Source: a virus
DNA: 52,134 nucleotides
Virus record (IMG/VR): IMGVR_UViG_3300025652_000110
Location: 1-52,134 of that record
Strand: one strand, 5' to 3'
Of this stretch, positions 41,966-51,669 are shown one piece after another (positions within the stretch are counted from its first letter, which is position 1; each line of letters begins with the position of its first letter). The translations under genes were made by a program, and so were the position numbers. The notes beneath the pieces are model-generated. The model made no database searches. It saw only the letters and a program-made list of their open reading frames with translations, and had not been told where the DNA came from.

Positions 41966-43606
41966 ATGACAAGCGATGATGAGTTGTTGGAAGTAGTTGA
42001 AGAGCTTGAGAAAAGAAAACAATGGGAGTACTGGAAGAATAATCCAGAAGCTTTTATTAATGAATGTTTATATATTTATCCGAAGGATGCCGCGCTGGGT
42101 AAGATTAAATTAAATATAAACAAGGCACAAAAATTAGTAGTTGATGAATTTACTAGGCAGATGAAGACTAAGGGACATGTCAGAATGATTATCTCTAAGT
42201 ATCGTCAAGCTGGTTTCAGTACAATTAGCTCAGCACTAATCTTTCATAGAGCTTTGTTTTATAATTCTACTAGAGCGGTTATTATATCTTTAGACAAGCC
42301 TACGACAGAAAGTATATTTAGTATGTCTAAAACTTTTTACGAGGATTTGCCAAAGGATATAAAGCCTGAGTTGAGTGCATCAAATAAAAGAGAAATGAAG
42401 TTTGTGGACAACGGATCTATGTATCGTTGTTTTACTGCAGGTGCGGATAACCCGGGTCGCGGGACAACAAACACAGCTTTATTATGTGATGAGACTGCAT
42501 TTTTTCAGAGTGCGGAGAAGGTTATGGCTGGACTATTCCAGTCTATTTCACTCTCTCCTGGAAGTATAATTATTATCAACTCTACGTCGAACGGGGCGCA
42601 GGGTGTGTACTACGATCTTTGGAATAAAGCAGAGAAAAAATTAGGAAATTTTACATCTTTGTTTGTGCCTTGGTATATCCAGGACGAATACAGGATTGCA
42701 GTGCCAGATGGTTTAGAACTAACATCTGAAGAACAGAAAATTAAAGACGAATGGGATTTAGATGATGAGCAGATATACTGGCGCAGAATTAAGATTGCAG
42801 AGACATCAACTATTTTATTCAAACAGGAATATCCGTTCACGGCTCAGGAAAGCTTCATCCAATCAGGTTCAAACGTATTTGATGTTGAAGTAATCAATCA
42901 GTATATACACTCTACACCTGAGTCAATAAGAAAATTTAATAGAGAGTATGCAAGTTTCGATGAGGATATCGAAGGAGACTTGCAAGTGTGGGAACCACCT
43001 AAAAGAGATAAAAAATATCTCATCGGCGGGGATGTCGCCGGGGGTGTGGGCGGAGACTATTCCGCGGCAGTTGTCATGGACAACGAAAGAAATGTTGTAG
43101 CCCTATATAGAAATAACAGGATTGATCCTGTATTCTTTGGGCACGTTCTATTTTATTTAGGCAGGTGGTATAACAATTGTTTGTTGGCTCCTGAATCTAA
43201 CTCAATTGGACTAGCTACAATACAACAACTACACTCTATGAATTATCCAAACTTATATCAGCAAAGAAAGACTGCTAATGTAAGACTTGGCAATGATATA
43301 AATTCATATGGATTTAAAACTACAGTAAGTACGAAAGTGCCTATAATATCTAACTTACAAGCTATGGTTAAGGATTATGATATAAATATCCCATCAAGCT
43401 TGATTTTAGATGAGTTAAGGAATTACATATTGGTAGGTGAGAATAACAGGATGCAAGCTGCTACAGGTCATTATGATGATACTGTTATGGCTCTTGCTAT
43501 AGCTTGTGAAGCTTACAGGACTCATGGTCATTCTTTAACAAATCAACGCTTCTCCTTTGGAGAACTAAATCAACATACACATACAGACGAGACTAATTGG
43601 CTGTAA
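41966..43606 (+). CDS. terL: Terminase large subunit
   Basis: 546 aa. Packaging motor ATPase and nuclease. Walker A-like S-K-Y-R-Q-A-G-F-S-T (about 77-86), Walker B L-L-C-D-E-T (Asp175, Glu176), then the RNase-H-like nuclease with G-G-D-V-A-G-G (Asp356), L-A-P-E-S-N (Glu410) and H-Y-D-D-T-V-M-A (Asp504, Asp505). Length is standard. It converts ATP hydrolysis into DNA translocation through the portal and cuts the concatemer. The portal gene starts 14 nt downstream. Confidence 0.92.
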   Translation: MTSDDELLEVVEELEKRKQWEYWKNNPEAFINECLYIYPKDAALGKIKLNINKAQKLVVDEFTRQMKTKGHVRMIISKYRQAGFSTISSALIFHRALFYNSTRAVIISLDKPTTESIFSMSKTFYEDLPKDIKPELSASNKREMKFVDNGSMYRCFTAGADNPGRGTTNTALLCDETAFFQSAEKVMAGLFQSISLSPGSIIIINSTSNGAQGVYYDLWNKAEKKLGNFTSLFVPWYIQDEYRIAVPDGLELTSEEQKIKDEWDLDDEQIYWRRIKIAETSTILFKQEYPFTAQESFIQSGSNVFDVEVINQYIHSTPESIRKFNREYASFDEDIEGDLQVWEPPKRDKKYLIGGDVAGGVGGDYSAAVVMDNERNVVALYRNNRIDPVFFGHVLFYLGRWYNNCLLAPESNSIGLATIQQLHSMNYPNLYQQRKTANVRLGNDINSYGFKTTVSTKVPIISNLQAMVKDYDINIPSSLILDELRNYILVGENNRMQAATGHYDDTVMALAIACEAYRTHGHSLTNQRFSFGELNQHTHTDETNWL

Positions 43607-43620
43607 CGGAGAGAGAGAGT

Positions 43621-45792
43621 ATGGAATTGAAAAAAGTAACTGACGATGAATTGATCGCTCAGATTGATTCAAAAGTTCGTAATAGTATTGGAGGTCTAAC
43701 GGGAGCAGGTGATCTGTCTTCCAGAAGAGAAAATGCTACTTATGAATTTAATATGTCACCGTTAGGTGATTTAAAACCTCAGGGAGTTAGTAAGATTGTA
43801 TCTTCTGATACCACAGAGGTTATTGAAAGTTATACTGCTTTAACAACAAAGCTGTTATTAGATAATAATAAGCTTGCTAACTTTGTACCTAGAAGCATGA
43901 AGCCGCGTGATATTCACCAGGCTAAAGTAGCTTCAGATCTAGTTAACTACTGTATATTTAATAAGAATGACGGGTGGAAAACAATTAACACCTGGGTAAA
44001 GTCTGCTTATTTATATGGTAATGGAACGTTAAGTTGGTCATGGATTGAAGACTCTGAATACGAAATGGAAGAGTACGATCAGATTTCTGAAACAGTACTA
44101 GATGAACTTCTTTCAGACCCACTTGTAGAGATTGTTGGGGATTTGGAAGTTACAGAGAATTACGAGCCTGGACCGCAGGAACAAATCTATCAAAATGTAA
44201 GACTTCGTAGAACTCTAGATAAATCTAAAGTTGTTATTGAAGCTATACCTCCCGAAGCATTCTTAATCAATAAAGATGCTAAGAGCATCCAAGACGCTAC
44301 GTTTGTAGCTAAAGTTGTTGAGCTTAGTTATTCTGAAATAAGACAGATGTTTCCTGATTTCCAAAAGGACTTATCTGAAATTGGTGAGAATGCTGAAGTC
44401 GGTCGCGGAATGTCTTGGTCTCAAGAGATATCATCAAGAAAAGATTCTGTTGGTATTGACAACTGGTTAGCTAATGAGGCATTAGATGATTCTGATGAAG
44501 CTAATACAGTATTAGAAGTTATTGAATGTTGGATTAGATCTGACAGGGATGGAGATGGAGTTGCTGAGCTTAAGCATGTTATTAAAGCTGGTAATGATAT
44601 ACTTCAAGAAGATGATGTATCTTATATACCTGTAGCTGATTTAAATCCAGTAGAGATTCCTCACGAATATCATGGTCTATCTTTAGCTGATATGGTACGC
44701 CCGCAAATGCAAGCTACCACAGCTATATTAAGAGGATTTGTAGAGAATGTTTACTTTGGTAACTACGGTAGAACGCTAGCCGATCCAAATGTAGTAGACT
44801 TCTCAGCATTACAAAATCCTGTGCCTAAACAAGTTATTGCTACTAATGGTCCAGCTGTTAACTCAGTACAACAAATAGGTCCTGATCCAATATCACCTGG
44901 AACTCAAGGTATGTTAGAATATCTTCAGTTACAGAAAGAGCAATCAACAGGTTTAACAAAAGCTGCTATGGGTTTAAATGACGCGTTATACGTATCTGGA
45001 AACTCAGAAGCTAAGATGGCTCAAACTCAAAGTGCGGCTCAAATCCGTATTGAGCATATTGCTAGAAGATTTATGGAAACAGGTTTTAAAGATCTGTGTC
45101 GTGGTTTATTGAAAGAGATGAAACAAAACATTAAAGAAGATATGATGTATAAGACTGATAAGGGTTATGCTTCTATATCTCCAAGTGATTTGCAAATGAT
45201 TCCTTCTAATTTAGATTTAGATATTCAAGCTAACCTTGGCGAAAACTCTAATATCAACATGCAACAGAAGTTACAACAGGTTGGAGAGTTGATTCCACTT
45301 ATGGCACAAGATCCTACATCTAGAAAGTATATATCACAAAACGCTGCTTTTAATTTAGGCGTTAAAATGGTTACTGCTATGGGATTAGATCCACTTGATT
45401 ATTTTGTAGACCCAGATAATCCAGAGGTTATGCAAGAGATTGAAGCTAAAGAACAAGAAAGAAAACAGCAGGAGCAAGCTGCAAGTCAATCTGCTCAAGC
45501 ACAAAATGATGCTAACACTAGTCTTATTAAAGCTGAGATAGATAATAAGAAGATAGATAATAAGCGTCAATTACTTGAAGCAGAGGATGAAAGTAATAGA
45601 AATTGGGCTGAGATTAAAATTAAAGCCGAAGGAACTGAAGGTGCTTCAACACCTGTTAAGATTCCTGTAGACTTCCAAGGTTTATATCAAGATACGGAAG
45701 AGAATGAAAAGCAAGCTGCATTACAACAACAGCAGCAGCAACAACAAATGCAGCAAATGCAGCAAATGCAAGGAGGAATGCAAAATGGGTGA
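43621..45792 (+). CDS. Portal protein
   Basis: 723 aa from ATG 43621 (GGAG 9 nt upstream; the TTG at 43597 lies inside the terminase gene and was not chosen). Its length matches large podoviral portals of P22/N4 type (about 725-765 aa) rather than T7 (536 aa). A helical C-terminal domain (about 540-690) leads into a Gln/Met-rich tail made of CAA/CAG codons near the end. Position between terminase and scaffold supports the call. It forms the dodecameric DNA gate of the procapsid. Confidence 0.85.
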   Translation: MELKKVTDDELIAQIDSKVRNSIGGLTGAGDLSSRRENATYEFNMSPLGDLKPQGVSKIVSSDTTEVIESYTALTTKLLLDNNKLANFVPRSMKPRDIHQAKVASDLVNYCIFNKNDGWKTINTWVKSAYLYGNGTLSWSWIEDSEYEMEEYDQISETVLDELLSDPLVEIVGDLEVTENYEPGPQEQIYQNVRLRRTLDKSKVVIEAIPPEAFLINKDAKSIQDATFVAKVVELSYSEIRQMFPDFQKDLSEIGENAEVGRGMSWSQEISSRKDSVGIDNWLANEALDDSDEANTVLEVIECWIRSDRDGDGVAELKHVIKAGNDILQEDDVSYIPVADLNPVEIPHEYHGLSLADMVRPQMQATTAILRGFVENVYFGNYGRTLADPNVVDFSALQNPVPKQVIATNGPAVNSVQQIGPDPISPGTQGMLEYLQLQKEQSTGLTKAAMGLNDALYVSGNSEAKMAQTQSAAQIRIEHIARRFMETGFKDLCRGLLKEMKQNIKEDMMYKTDKGYASISPSDLQMIPSNLDLDIQANLGENSNINMQQKLQQVGELIPLMAQDPTSRKYISQNAAFNLGVKMVTAMGLDPLDYFVDPDNPEVMQEIEAKEQERKQQEQAASQSAQAQNDANTSLIKAEIDNKKIDNKRQLLEAEDESNRNWAEIKIKAEGTEGASTPVKIPVDFQGLYQDTEENEKQAALQQQQQQQQMQQMQQMQGGMQNG

Positions 45793-46018
45793 AGTATGGT
45801 TTTATGATGTATCAGCCTTAACTTATATTAAACCGTCAGCTTTTACAGTTGATGCTAATGGCAGGTTAACTGGTAATGTTACCAAAATGGATGGTACAAC
45901 AAATGTTGCAGTAGCAGCAGGAGATTTAATAGTACAAATTAGCAATGCAGATGGAGTTACAGGTAATACAACTGTTCCTGGAGCTGTTGTCCACACTACG
46001 TTAATTACTAAAGCGTAA
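45785..46018 (+). CDS. Small head protein
   Basis: 77 aa, ATG 45785 overlapping the portal end, SD AAGGAGG 8 nt upstream. A single beta domain (GNVTKMDGTTNVAVAAGD). May decorate or stabilise the head. No family recognised. Confidence 0.55.
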   Translation: MGEVWFYDVSALTYIKPSAFTVDANGRLTGNVTKMDGTTNVAVAAGDLIVQISNADGVTGNTTVPGAVVHTTLITKA

Positions 46019-46039
46019 TCATTAGGAGATTGATGAGAG

Positions 46040-46360
46040 ATGGGTGATTATAAAAGACATAAAGAACACGTGTCTGTTGGAGGCAAACCTAAAAAGGTTA
46101 CACCATATGATGATAGTCAACGTGTTCTGCAGAAAGGATGGCAATGTGAAGATATAAAAGACACAATGACATTTGTATATGAAGACTTGATGAATGATTT
46201 ATTTAAAGCTTGGATTACTACGAAACACCATGAAACTCAAGCTCGTGAATTTATTTATCATCAAGTAGTTTCATTAGGAGCTGTACAGTCAAATATAGAA
46301 AGAGCTGTAACAGCTAAAAACAACAAAACCAAAGAGATGGAAGGAGATGATGATGGTTGA
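46040..46360 (+). CDS. Hypothetical head-cluster protein
   Basis: 106 aa, SD AGGAGA. Basic N terminus and helical centre (DTMTFVYEDLMNDLFKAW), acidic C-terminal end. Lies between portal and scaffold genes, so a head-assembly role is plausible. Unknown family. Confidence 0.55.
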   Translation: MGDYKRHKEHVSVGGKPKKVTPYDDSQRVLQKGWQCEDIKDTMTFVYEDLMNDLFKAWITTKHHETQAREFIYHQVVSLGAVQSNIERAVTAKNNKTKEMEGDDDG

Positions 46361-46541
46361 GAATGAAAGGTTAGACAAAGCTATTGAACAATTAGATTCA
46401 ATGGTAAGTGTTATGATTAGTGACATTGGGCTTGGTGCATCATATGCTAGAGTTAATTCAACAGCATGTTTAGACATGTTAAACTTAAAAGAAAAGTTAC
46501 AATCAATGAAAAAGCCCGCAGTAACAAAAGGAAAAAAATAG
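46353..46541 (+). CDS. Hypothetical small helical protein
   Basis: 62 aa from ATG 46353, the third of three tandem ATGs and the one with correct spacing (6 nt) to AAGGAG. Two helices and a basic tail (KKPAVTKGKK). Overlaps the previous gene. Confidence 0.5.
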   Translation: MVENERLDKAIEQLDSMVSVMISDIGLGASYARVNSTACLDMLNLKEKLQSMKKPAVTKGKK

Positions 46542-46616
46542 AGGTTCTTGAAGAACCCTGATGAGAGATGATGAGAGTTGTTCAAGACTCTCTTAATTAT
46601 ATAGGAGACGATATTT
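46542..46616 (+). promoter_or_regulatory. Leader with two hairpins before the scaffold gene
   Basis: GGTTCTTGAAGAACC (46543-46557) is a perfect palindrome. GAGAGT/ACTCTC (46570-46591) forms a second stem. No U-tract follows. May process or stabilise the scaffold/capsid mRNA or mark a promoter. Confidence 0.35.
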
Positions 46617-47750
46617 ATGAGTGAAAATTCTACCCAAACGGATGATGTAAACACGAGTGAATCTGGATTTGATAATCCGATGGACGATGCAATAGATACT
46701 TTATTAGACAGAGCAGTAGACAGAGGTACATTAAGTCCTGCTTTAGATGAGACAGAGGAAGTTGAATCTATCCAAGAAGATGACGAATCCACAGAAGAAC
46801 TTGAAGGCGAAGATCTAGACCCCGCTGAAGAGGACGCTGAAGATGTTGATGATGATGAGTATGATGACGCTACGGAAGAAGAGGACGATGAGGATGAGGA
46901 ATCTACCCAAGACGAAGAATCTGATGAAATAGAGGATGGTGAACTTGATTTAGAATATCTTATACCAGTCAAAGTAGATGGTGAAGAATCTGAAGTAACA
47001 ATAGAAGAGTTGATCAAAGGTTATCAAACTAATCAGAGCCAGACTAAAAAAGGTCAAGAACTGGCGGAACAAGCCAAACAGTTAGAAACTGAGAAAGAAA
47101 AATCCCATGTATTTCAAAAAATAAATGAGGATTTACTTAAACAGCAAGATGATAGAGATCTAGCTTTACTACAAAGCCGAAAAGATGTTATGGACAAAAT
47201 GGCTAAAGATGGTTATGTTGAAGGAGTTGATGATGATTTAGCAACACTACAATATAAGTACAGATCTTTAGAAGATGAATATACCAAGCGTAAAGCTGAA
47301 CGTAGTAAAACAACGGATAAAATGATCGAGGCTCAAGAAGAAGAGTATCGTAAAACAGCAGAAAAAAATGTAAAGATTTTTCAAAAGGAAATCAAGACAT
47401 TAATTCCTGACTGGTCAGATAAAATGGCGCAAGATAATTATGCGTTTGCAGTTGAACAAGGAATTCCTGAGGAATTTGTTAATACAATTGCATCACCGCT
47501 TATTGCTAAATTTATTAATGACTACCGTGTATTAAAAACATCTGCTTCTACAGGAGCTAAGAAACGCAAAAAAGCTCCAGTTAAAACAGTATCTGCTAAA
47601 AAGCCTGTTTCAAAACAAAACAAAGTGAAGACAAAGAGTGTTGATGCTCGTAAACGAATTGCTAAAGGAAAAGGATCTGATAAAGATTTAAAGGTTCTTA
47701 GCGATGAAACTTACGATAGTATATTTGATAACTCCGAACTCTTCAACTAG
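46617..47750 (+). CDS. Scaffolding protein
   Basis: 377 aa, SD AGGAGA. Extremely acidic N-terminal third (about 40-120, Asp/Glu runs), a long coiled coil in the middle (about 140-270) and a basic C-terminal tail (about 305-350, GAKKRKKAPVKT and similar). This order and its place just before the capsid gene are typical of podoviral scaffolds, whose basic C terminus contacts the coat protein. Removed on capsid maturation. Confidence 0.8.
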   Translation: MSENSTQTDDVNTSESGFDNPMDDAIDTLLDRAVDRGTLSPALDETEEVESIQEDDESTEELEGEDLDPAEEDAEDVDDDEYDDATEEEDDEDEESTQDEESDEIEDGELDLEYLIPVKVDGEESEVTIEELIKGYQTNQSQTKKGQELAEQAKQLETEKEKSHVFQKINEDLLKQQDDRDLALLQSRKDVMDKMAKDGYVEGVDDDLATLQYKYRSLEDEYTKRKAERSKTTDKMIEAQEEEYRKTAEKNVKIFQKEIKTLIPDWSDKMAQDNYAFAVEQGIPEEFVNTIASPLIAKFINDYRVLKTSASTGAKKRKKAPVKTVSAKKPVSKQNKVKTKSVDARKRIAKGKGSDKDLKVLSDETYDSIFDNSELFN

Positions 47751-47767
47751 TCAAATAGGAGAATATT

Positions 47768-48766
47768 TTGGCAACAACGTTTACAACGGCAACGAACGCG
47801 GCGAGCAACCGCGAGGATCTTGCGAACTTTATTTCTAATATTGTTCGTGATGATACACCGTTTATGTCCTCTTGTGGTAGAACAAAAGCTACAGCAATTT
47901 TACATGAATGGTCAACTGACGAATTACAACCACCAGCAGCGAATAATAACGCTGAGGGCGCGGCCTTCCCAGGCACACCTTCAACTGGTCCAGTTGTAGC
48001 TCGTTTAAATAACAAAACACAAATCTTTACTAAGTCGATTGAAGTTTCAGGTACTATGGAAAATGTATCTAAAGCAGGTCGTAAGTCTGAATTTAAATAT
48101 CAGTCTGAAAAACGTGGTAAAGAATTGATGCGTGATATCGAGTGGGCATTAACAACTGGTAAAGGTGTTAAGTCTTCTTCGGGTAACCGTGTTATGGGTG
48201 GATACCAATCTTGGGTGAAGGCAGCTAATACTGTTAACGCTTCAGGTGGTTCAATCACTAACGGCGCGGGAGATGGTTCTAACGTTCCTACATCAGCAGG
48301 TACTGCAGCAGCATTTACTTTATCTCAAGTAGATCAAGTAATGCAAGCAGCTTGGGAAAATGGCGGAAGACCTACTACTCTTATGATGTCACCACGTCTT
48401 AAGCGTAGCTTCTCAACAGCAGCACAAGGACAAGTTTCTAATGGAAACGTTCGTCGTAACATCGACGAGTCTGGTAAGCTTCGTCAATCAGTAGAGATTT
48501 ATGAAACTGATTTCGGAGTTGTACAAGTAGTTCCTAACTACATCATGGGTCATACTGGCTCAGGTGCGGGTGCAGCTAACGCAGCAGCTGATGATAATAT
48601 CTTAGTATATGATTCATCAATGTTTAAGATGGCAACACTACGTCCATTACACCACAGAGATATCTCTGAAGATGGTGATAGACTACGTGCGCTAATGGTA
48701 CATGAAACTACTCTAGAGTGCTTGAATCCAAGTGCTTCTGGTCTAGTTGACAACCTAAGCGGCTAA
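47768..48766 (+). CDS. Major capsid protein (DUF5309-like)
   Basis: 332 aa. TTG start at 47768 with AGGAG 6 nt upstream; no ATG nearby. The N-terminal N-R-E-D-L-A-N-F-I-S-N-I-V-R-D-D-T-P-F and the later G-G-R-P-T-T-L-M-M-S-P pattern match DUF5309-type HK97-fold capsid proteins. Codon and base use are slightly richer in G/C than neighbours, as expected for a very highly expressed gene. A strong terminator follows directly. Confidence 0.85.
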   Translation: MATTFTTATNAASNREDLANFISNIVRDDTPFMSSCGRTKATAILHEWSTDELQPPAANNNAEGAAFPGTPSTGPVVARLNNKTQIFTKSIEVSGTMENVSKAGRKSEFKYQSEKRGKELMRDIEWALTTGKGVKSSSGNRVMGGYQSWVKAANTVNASGGSITNGAGDGSNVPTSAGTAAAFTLSQVDQVMQAAWENGGRPTTLMMSPRLKRSFSTAAQGQVSNGNVRRNIDESGKLRQSVEIYETDFGVVQVVPNYIMGHTGSGAGAANAAADDNILVYDSSMFKMATLRPLHHRDISEDGDRLRALMVHETTLECLNPSASGLVDNLSG

Positions 48767-48777
48767 TTAAGCCAACT

Positions 48778-48812
48778 ATAACCCCGGGTTTTTTCTCGGG
48801 GTTATTTTATAT
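48778..48812 (+). terminator. Intrinsic terminator after the capsid gene
   Basis: A 9-bp stem ATAACCCCG (48778-48786) with CGGGGTTAT (48797-48805), a 10-nt T-rich loop and a short T-rich tail. It probably limits read-through so that capsid transcripts exceed tail transcripts. Confidence 0.8.
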
Positions 48813-48823
48813 AAGGACACTAT

Positions 48824-49120
48824 ATGAGTGCAATAAAAGCTGGAGTCAAAGAAGGTAGAGGAGTAGCGACTCAAAATGTGCAAGATTATTTAGACTATGC
48901 TCAAGATATGAGACAAGTCAGTAATGGTAATACAACAATGAAAAGTTTTGCGATAATACCAGATATTGTGGCAATTGATATATACACTAAATATAATATT
49001 GATGTTCATTCTGCTGATTTTATTAAATATCCTGCTCAAGTAGAAAAATTAAAAAGAATAATAAGAGAGGAATACCCAAAGCTACTTACAGGTGGCATTT
49101 CAAACAGATTTAAAATTTAG
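48824..49120 (+). CDS. Hypothetical protein between capsid and tail adaptor
   Basis: 98 aa, SD AAGGA. Helical, with VEKLKRIIREEYPKLLTGG at the C terminus. Its place just after the capsid gene suggests a head-completion or connector-associated protein. No family recognised. Confidence 0.55.
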   Translation: MSAIKAGVKEGRGVATQNVQDYLDYAQDMRQVSNGNTTMKSFAIIPDIVAIDIYTKYNIDVHSADFIKYPAQVEKLKRIIREEYPKLLTGGISNRFKI

Positions 49121-49129
49121 GAGATTTAG

Positions 49130-49924
49130 ATGGCTACTATTAAAGACCAAGTTACTTTACGAACAGGAGTAGCTGACTGGCTCAACAGGTCAGATCTAAC
49201 CGATTCTCAATTAGATGATTTTATTTCTATAGGTGAGGCAAGACTCTATGAAGATCTTAGAGTTCCACCATTAGAAGTAGTACAATCATTTTCAGTTACA
49301 TCAACTAATTCCAGTATAATAATTCCTGCTGGGTTAATTGAAATTATAGAATTAAAGCTTGATAAGGCTGATAAAGATGATGATATTGTATTAAGTAGAA
49401 TTGATTCAAAAACATTTAGTAATCAAAAGGTTACTCATTCTTATACAAGACAAGCAAACAACTTTTTATTAACAGATGAAAATGGAGAGCAAGAAGCTTC
49501 CGGTACATTTGTTATGACTTATTATAAAGCGGAAGATCCAGTAGGAACTTATGCTACAGCAGCTACATCTGCAACTGCAATGGTTGTAGATAACTATTAT
49601 AAAATTGCAGTAGCTGGAAATACTACTTGGACTAATCATGGTGCTGCTAACAATAATGTTGGCACTATATTTAAAGCTACAAGTGTTGGTACAGGTACTG
49701 GAACATCTTATATTGAAACAATACCTTGGATCTTAGGAACAGAATTTGAAACAATACTTTATGCTTCATGTGCTGTAGGTGCCACGTTTTTAGGTGATGT
49801 AGAAATGGAGCAAAAGTTTAATGAATTAACATTAAGAAAAGTTAATGCGTTAAATCAAAAAGAAATAAGAGCTAGTTTAAAAGGTTCTTCTTTTGCTTCT
49901 CGTTTTGATTCACCATTATTGTAG
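49130..49924 (+). CDS. Tail tubular protein A-like adaptor with inserted domain
   Basis: 264 aa, SD AGGAGA. N-terminal V-A-D-W-L-N-R-S-D-L-T-D then I-G-E-A-R-L-Y-E-D-L-R-V-P matches the adaptor/gatekeeper that joins portal to tail (T7 gp11 type). Residues about 150-193 are an insertion with Y-Y-K-I, N-N-V-G-T-I-F-K-A-T and a G-T-G-T-G-T end, a module that recurs in unrelated marine-phage tail proteins. The C-terminal helix pair resumes the adaptor fold. Confidence 0.75.
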   Translation: MATIKDQVTLRTGVADWLNRSDLTDSQLDDFISIGEARLYEDLRVPPLEVVQSFSVTSTNSSIIIPAGLIEIIELKLDKADKDDDIVLSRIDSKTFSNQKVTHSYTRQANNFLLTDENGEQEASGTFVMTYYKAEDPVGTYATAATSATAMVVDNYYKIAVAGNTTWTNHGAANNNVGTIFKATSVGTGTGTSYIETIPWILGTEFETILYASCAVGATFLGDVEMEQKFNELTLRKVNALNQKEIRASLKGSSFASRFDSPLL

Positions 49925-49933
49925 GAGATATAT

Positions 49934-51655
49934 ATGGCAAGAAATTCTTTTTATTCAGGTGACGTAGGTTCTGAAGTTGCTATAGATACTTCCGCTGCTG
50001 AGGCTGCTGCTTCCGCAACAGCTGCTGCCAGTAGTGCTTCAGCTGCATCTACAAGTGCTAGTGGCGCTTCTACAAGCGCAACTAATGCAGCGTCATCTTA
50101 CGATTCATTTGACGATAGATATTTAGGAGCGAAATCATCTGCACCGTCTGTAGACAATGACGGAGATGCTTTAGTAGCTGGAGCATTGTATTGGAATACT
50201 AGTTCTGACCAGATGTTTGTTCGGGAAGGTTCTTCTTGGATAGCGATTAAACCTACATCAACCGAACAAGGACATATTAATACTGTATCTGGCATTCAGG
50301 CTAATGTTACTACAGTAGCAGGTATATCAAGTGACGTTACAACTGTTGCTGGTATATCTAGTGATGTTGCAGCAGTAGAAAATATTGCAGCTAATGTTAC
50401 AAGTGTAGCAGGCAATGCGAGTAATATTAATTCAGCTGTAAGTAACGCTAGTAATATTAATTCAGCTGTAAGTAATGCAAGCAATATAACTGCGGTTGCA
50501 GGCAATTCTACTAATATTAATACAGTAGTAGGCATTGCAAGTAATGTAACAAGCGTAGCAGGTAATGCTACTAACATTACAGCAGTAGCAGGTAATAATT
50601 CTAATATTACAGCAGTAGCAACTAATGCAACAAACATTAATGCAGTTGCTGCGGATGCTACAGATATAGGAGTTGTTGCAGGTAAAGCTACAGAGATTGG
50701 TCGATTAGGTACTGCTGATGCGGTAGCTGACATGGCAATACTTGGTACAACAGATGTTGTGGCAGACATGAATACTTTAGCTACATCAGATATTGTAGCT
50801 GATATGAATACCTTAGCTACTTCTGACATAGTAGCTGATATGGCAATATTGGGTGCTACAGGTGTTGTTGGTGATATAGAAACTGCTGCTGATAATTCAA
50901 GCAATATTAGTTCTGTTGCAAACAACAATACAAACATTAATACTGTTGCAGGTAACAATACAAATATTAATACTGTTGCTAGTAATAACGCAAACATTAC
51001 TACAGTAGCATCAAATATAACTGGTGTTAATAGTTTTGCAGACAGGTGGCGAGTAGCAAGTTCAGCACCTACGTCTTCTTTAAATGAAGGTGACTTATAT
51101 TATAACACTACTACTAACGCAGTCTATTATTACAATGGCTCTGCTTGGGCAATTATTCAAAGCTATTCAGTACAAGACGGACAGTTATCACAAAACAATT
51201 TTACTAACGCAGACCATAGCAAGTTAGACGCTATTGAGGCAAGTGCTACAGCCGATCAAACTAATGCTGAAATTAAAACAGCTATTGAGGCTGGCTCAGA
51301 CATAGCGTTAGCAGGTAATCCTACAACAACTACACAAAGTGCTAATAACAATTCAACTAGAATTGCTACGACTGCTTATACAGATTCAGCTATTGCAGCT
51401 TTATCTGATTCAGCACCGTCAACACTTAACACGCTAAACGAATTAGCTGCAGCATTAGGTGATGATGAGAATTATGCAACAACTACAACTAATGCTATTG
51501 CTACAAAAGTTCCACTAGCAGGTGGCACTATGACAGGAGCATTAACACTAAGCGGTAATCCTACAGCAACAAATCATGCTGCAAATAAAGCATATGTTGA
51601 TACACAGGTTGCAGCAGTACCAGACGCAGTTGCTATGGCAATTGCTCTCGGATAA
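49934..51655 (+). CDS. Tail fibre protein with tandem N-I-x-x-V-A repeats
   Basis: 573 aa, SD AGGAGA. An Ala/Ser-rich coiled N terminus (about 10-55) is followed by a 'wall' domain with LYWNTSSDQMFVREGSSWIAI. About 250 residues follow of 10-13-aa repeats of the form A-S/T-N-I-T/N-x-V-A-G-N, a block of four A-D-M-A/N-x-L-A/G-T repeats (about 262-310), a second copy of the wall domain (GDLYYNTTTNAVYYYNGSAW) and a C-terminal fibre-type domain. A trimeric fibre or stalk is likely. Confidence 0.8.
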   Translation: MARNSFYSGDVGSEVAIDTSAAEAAASATAAASSASAASTSASGASTSATNAASSYDSFDDRYLGAKSSAPSVDNDGDALVAGALYWNTSSDQMFVREGSSWIAIKPTSTEQGHINTVSGIQANVTTVAGISSDVTTVAGISSDVAAVENIAANVTSVAGNASNINSAVSNASNINSAVSNASNITAVAGNSTNINTVVGIASNVTSVAGNATNITAVAGNNSNITAVATNATNINAVAADATDIGVVAGKATEIGRLGTADAVADMAILGTTDVVADMNTLATSDIVADMNTLATSDIVADMAILGATGVVGDIETAADNSSNISSVANNNTNINTVAGNNTNINTVASNNANITTVASNITGVNSFADRWRVASSAPTSSLNEGDLYYNTTTNAVYYYNGSAWAIIQSYSVQDGQLSQNNFTNADHSKLDAIEASATADQTNAEIKTAIEAGSDIALAGNPTTTTQSANNNSTRIATTAYTDSAIAALSDSAPSTLNTLNELAAALGDDENYATTTTNAIATKVPLAGGTMTGALTLSGNPTATNHAANKAYVDTQVAAVPDAVAMAIALG

Positions 51656-51669
51656 CATAGGAAATAGAA

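Noticed and set aside
43597-43620. TTG start for the portal gene
   Set aside because: It lies within the terminase reading frame without an SD; the ATG at 43621 has GGAG at proper spacing.
46289-47017. Ser-rich 242-aa frame on the - strand
   Set aside because: It is the complement of the Asp/Glu-rich scaffold coding sequence. No SD and low-complexity composition.
50296-50997. 233-aa Ala/Val/Leu-rich frame on the - strand
   Set aside because: Mirror of the fibre repeat tract; periodic and without an SD, so an artefact of the repeats.
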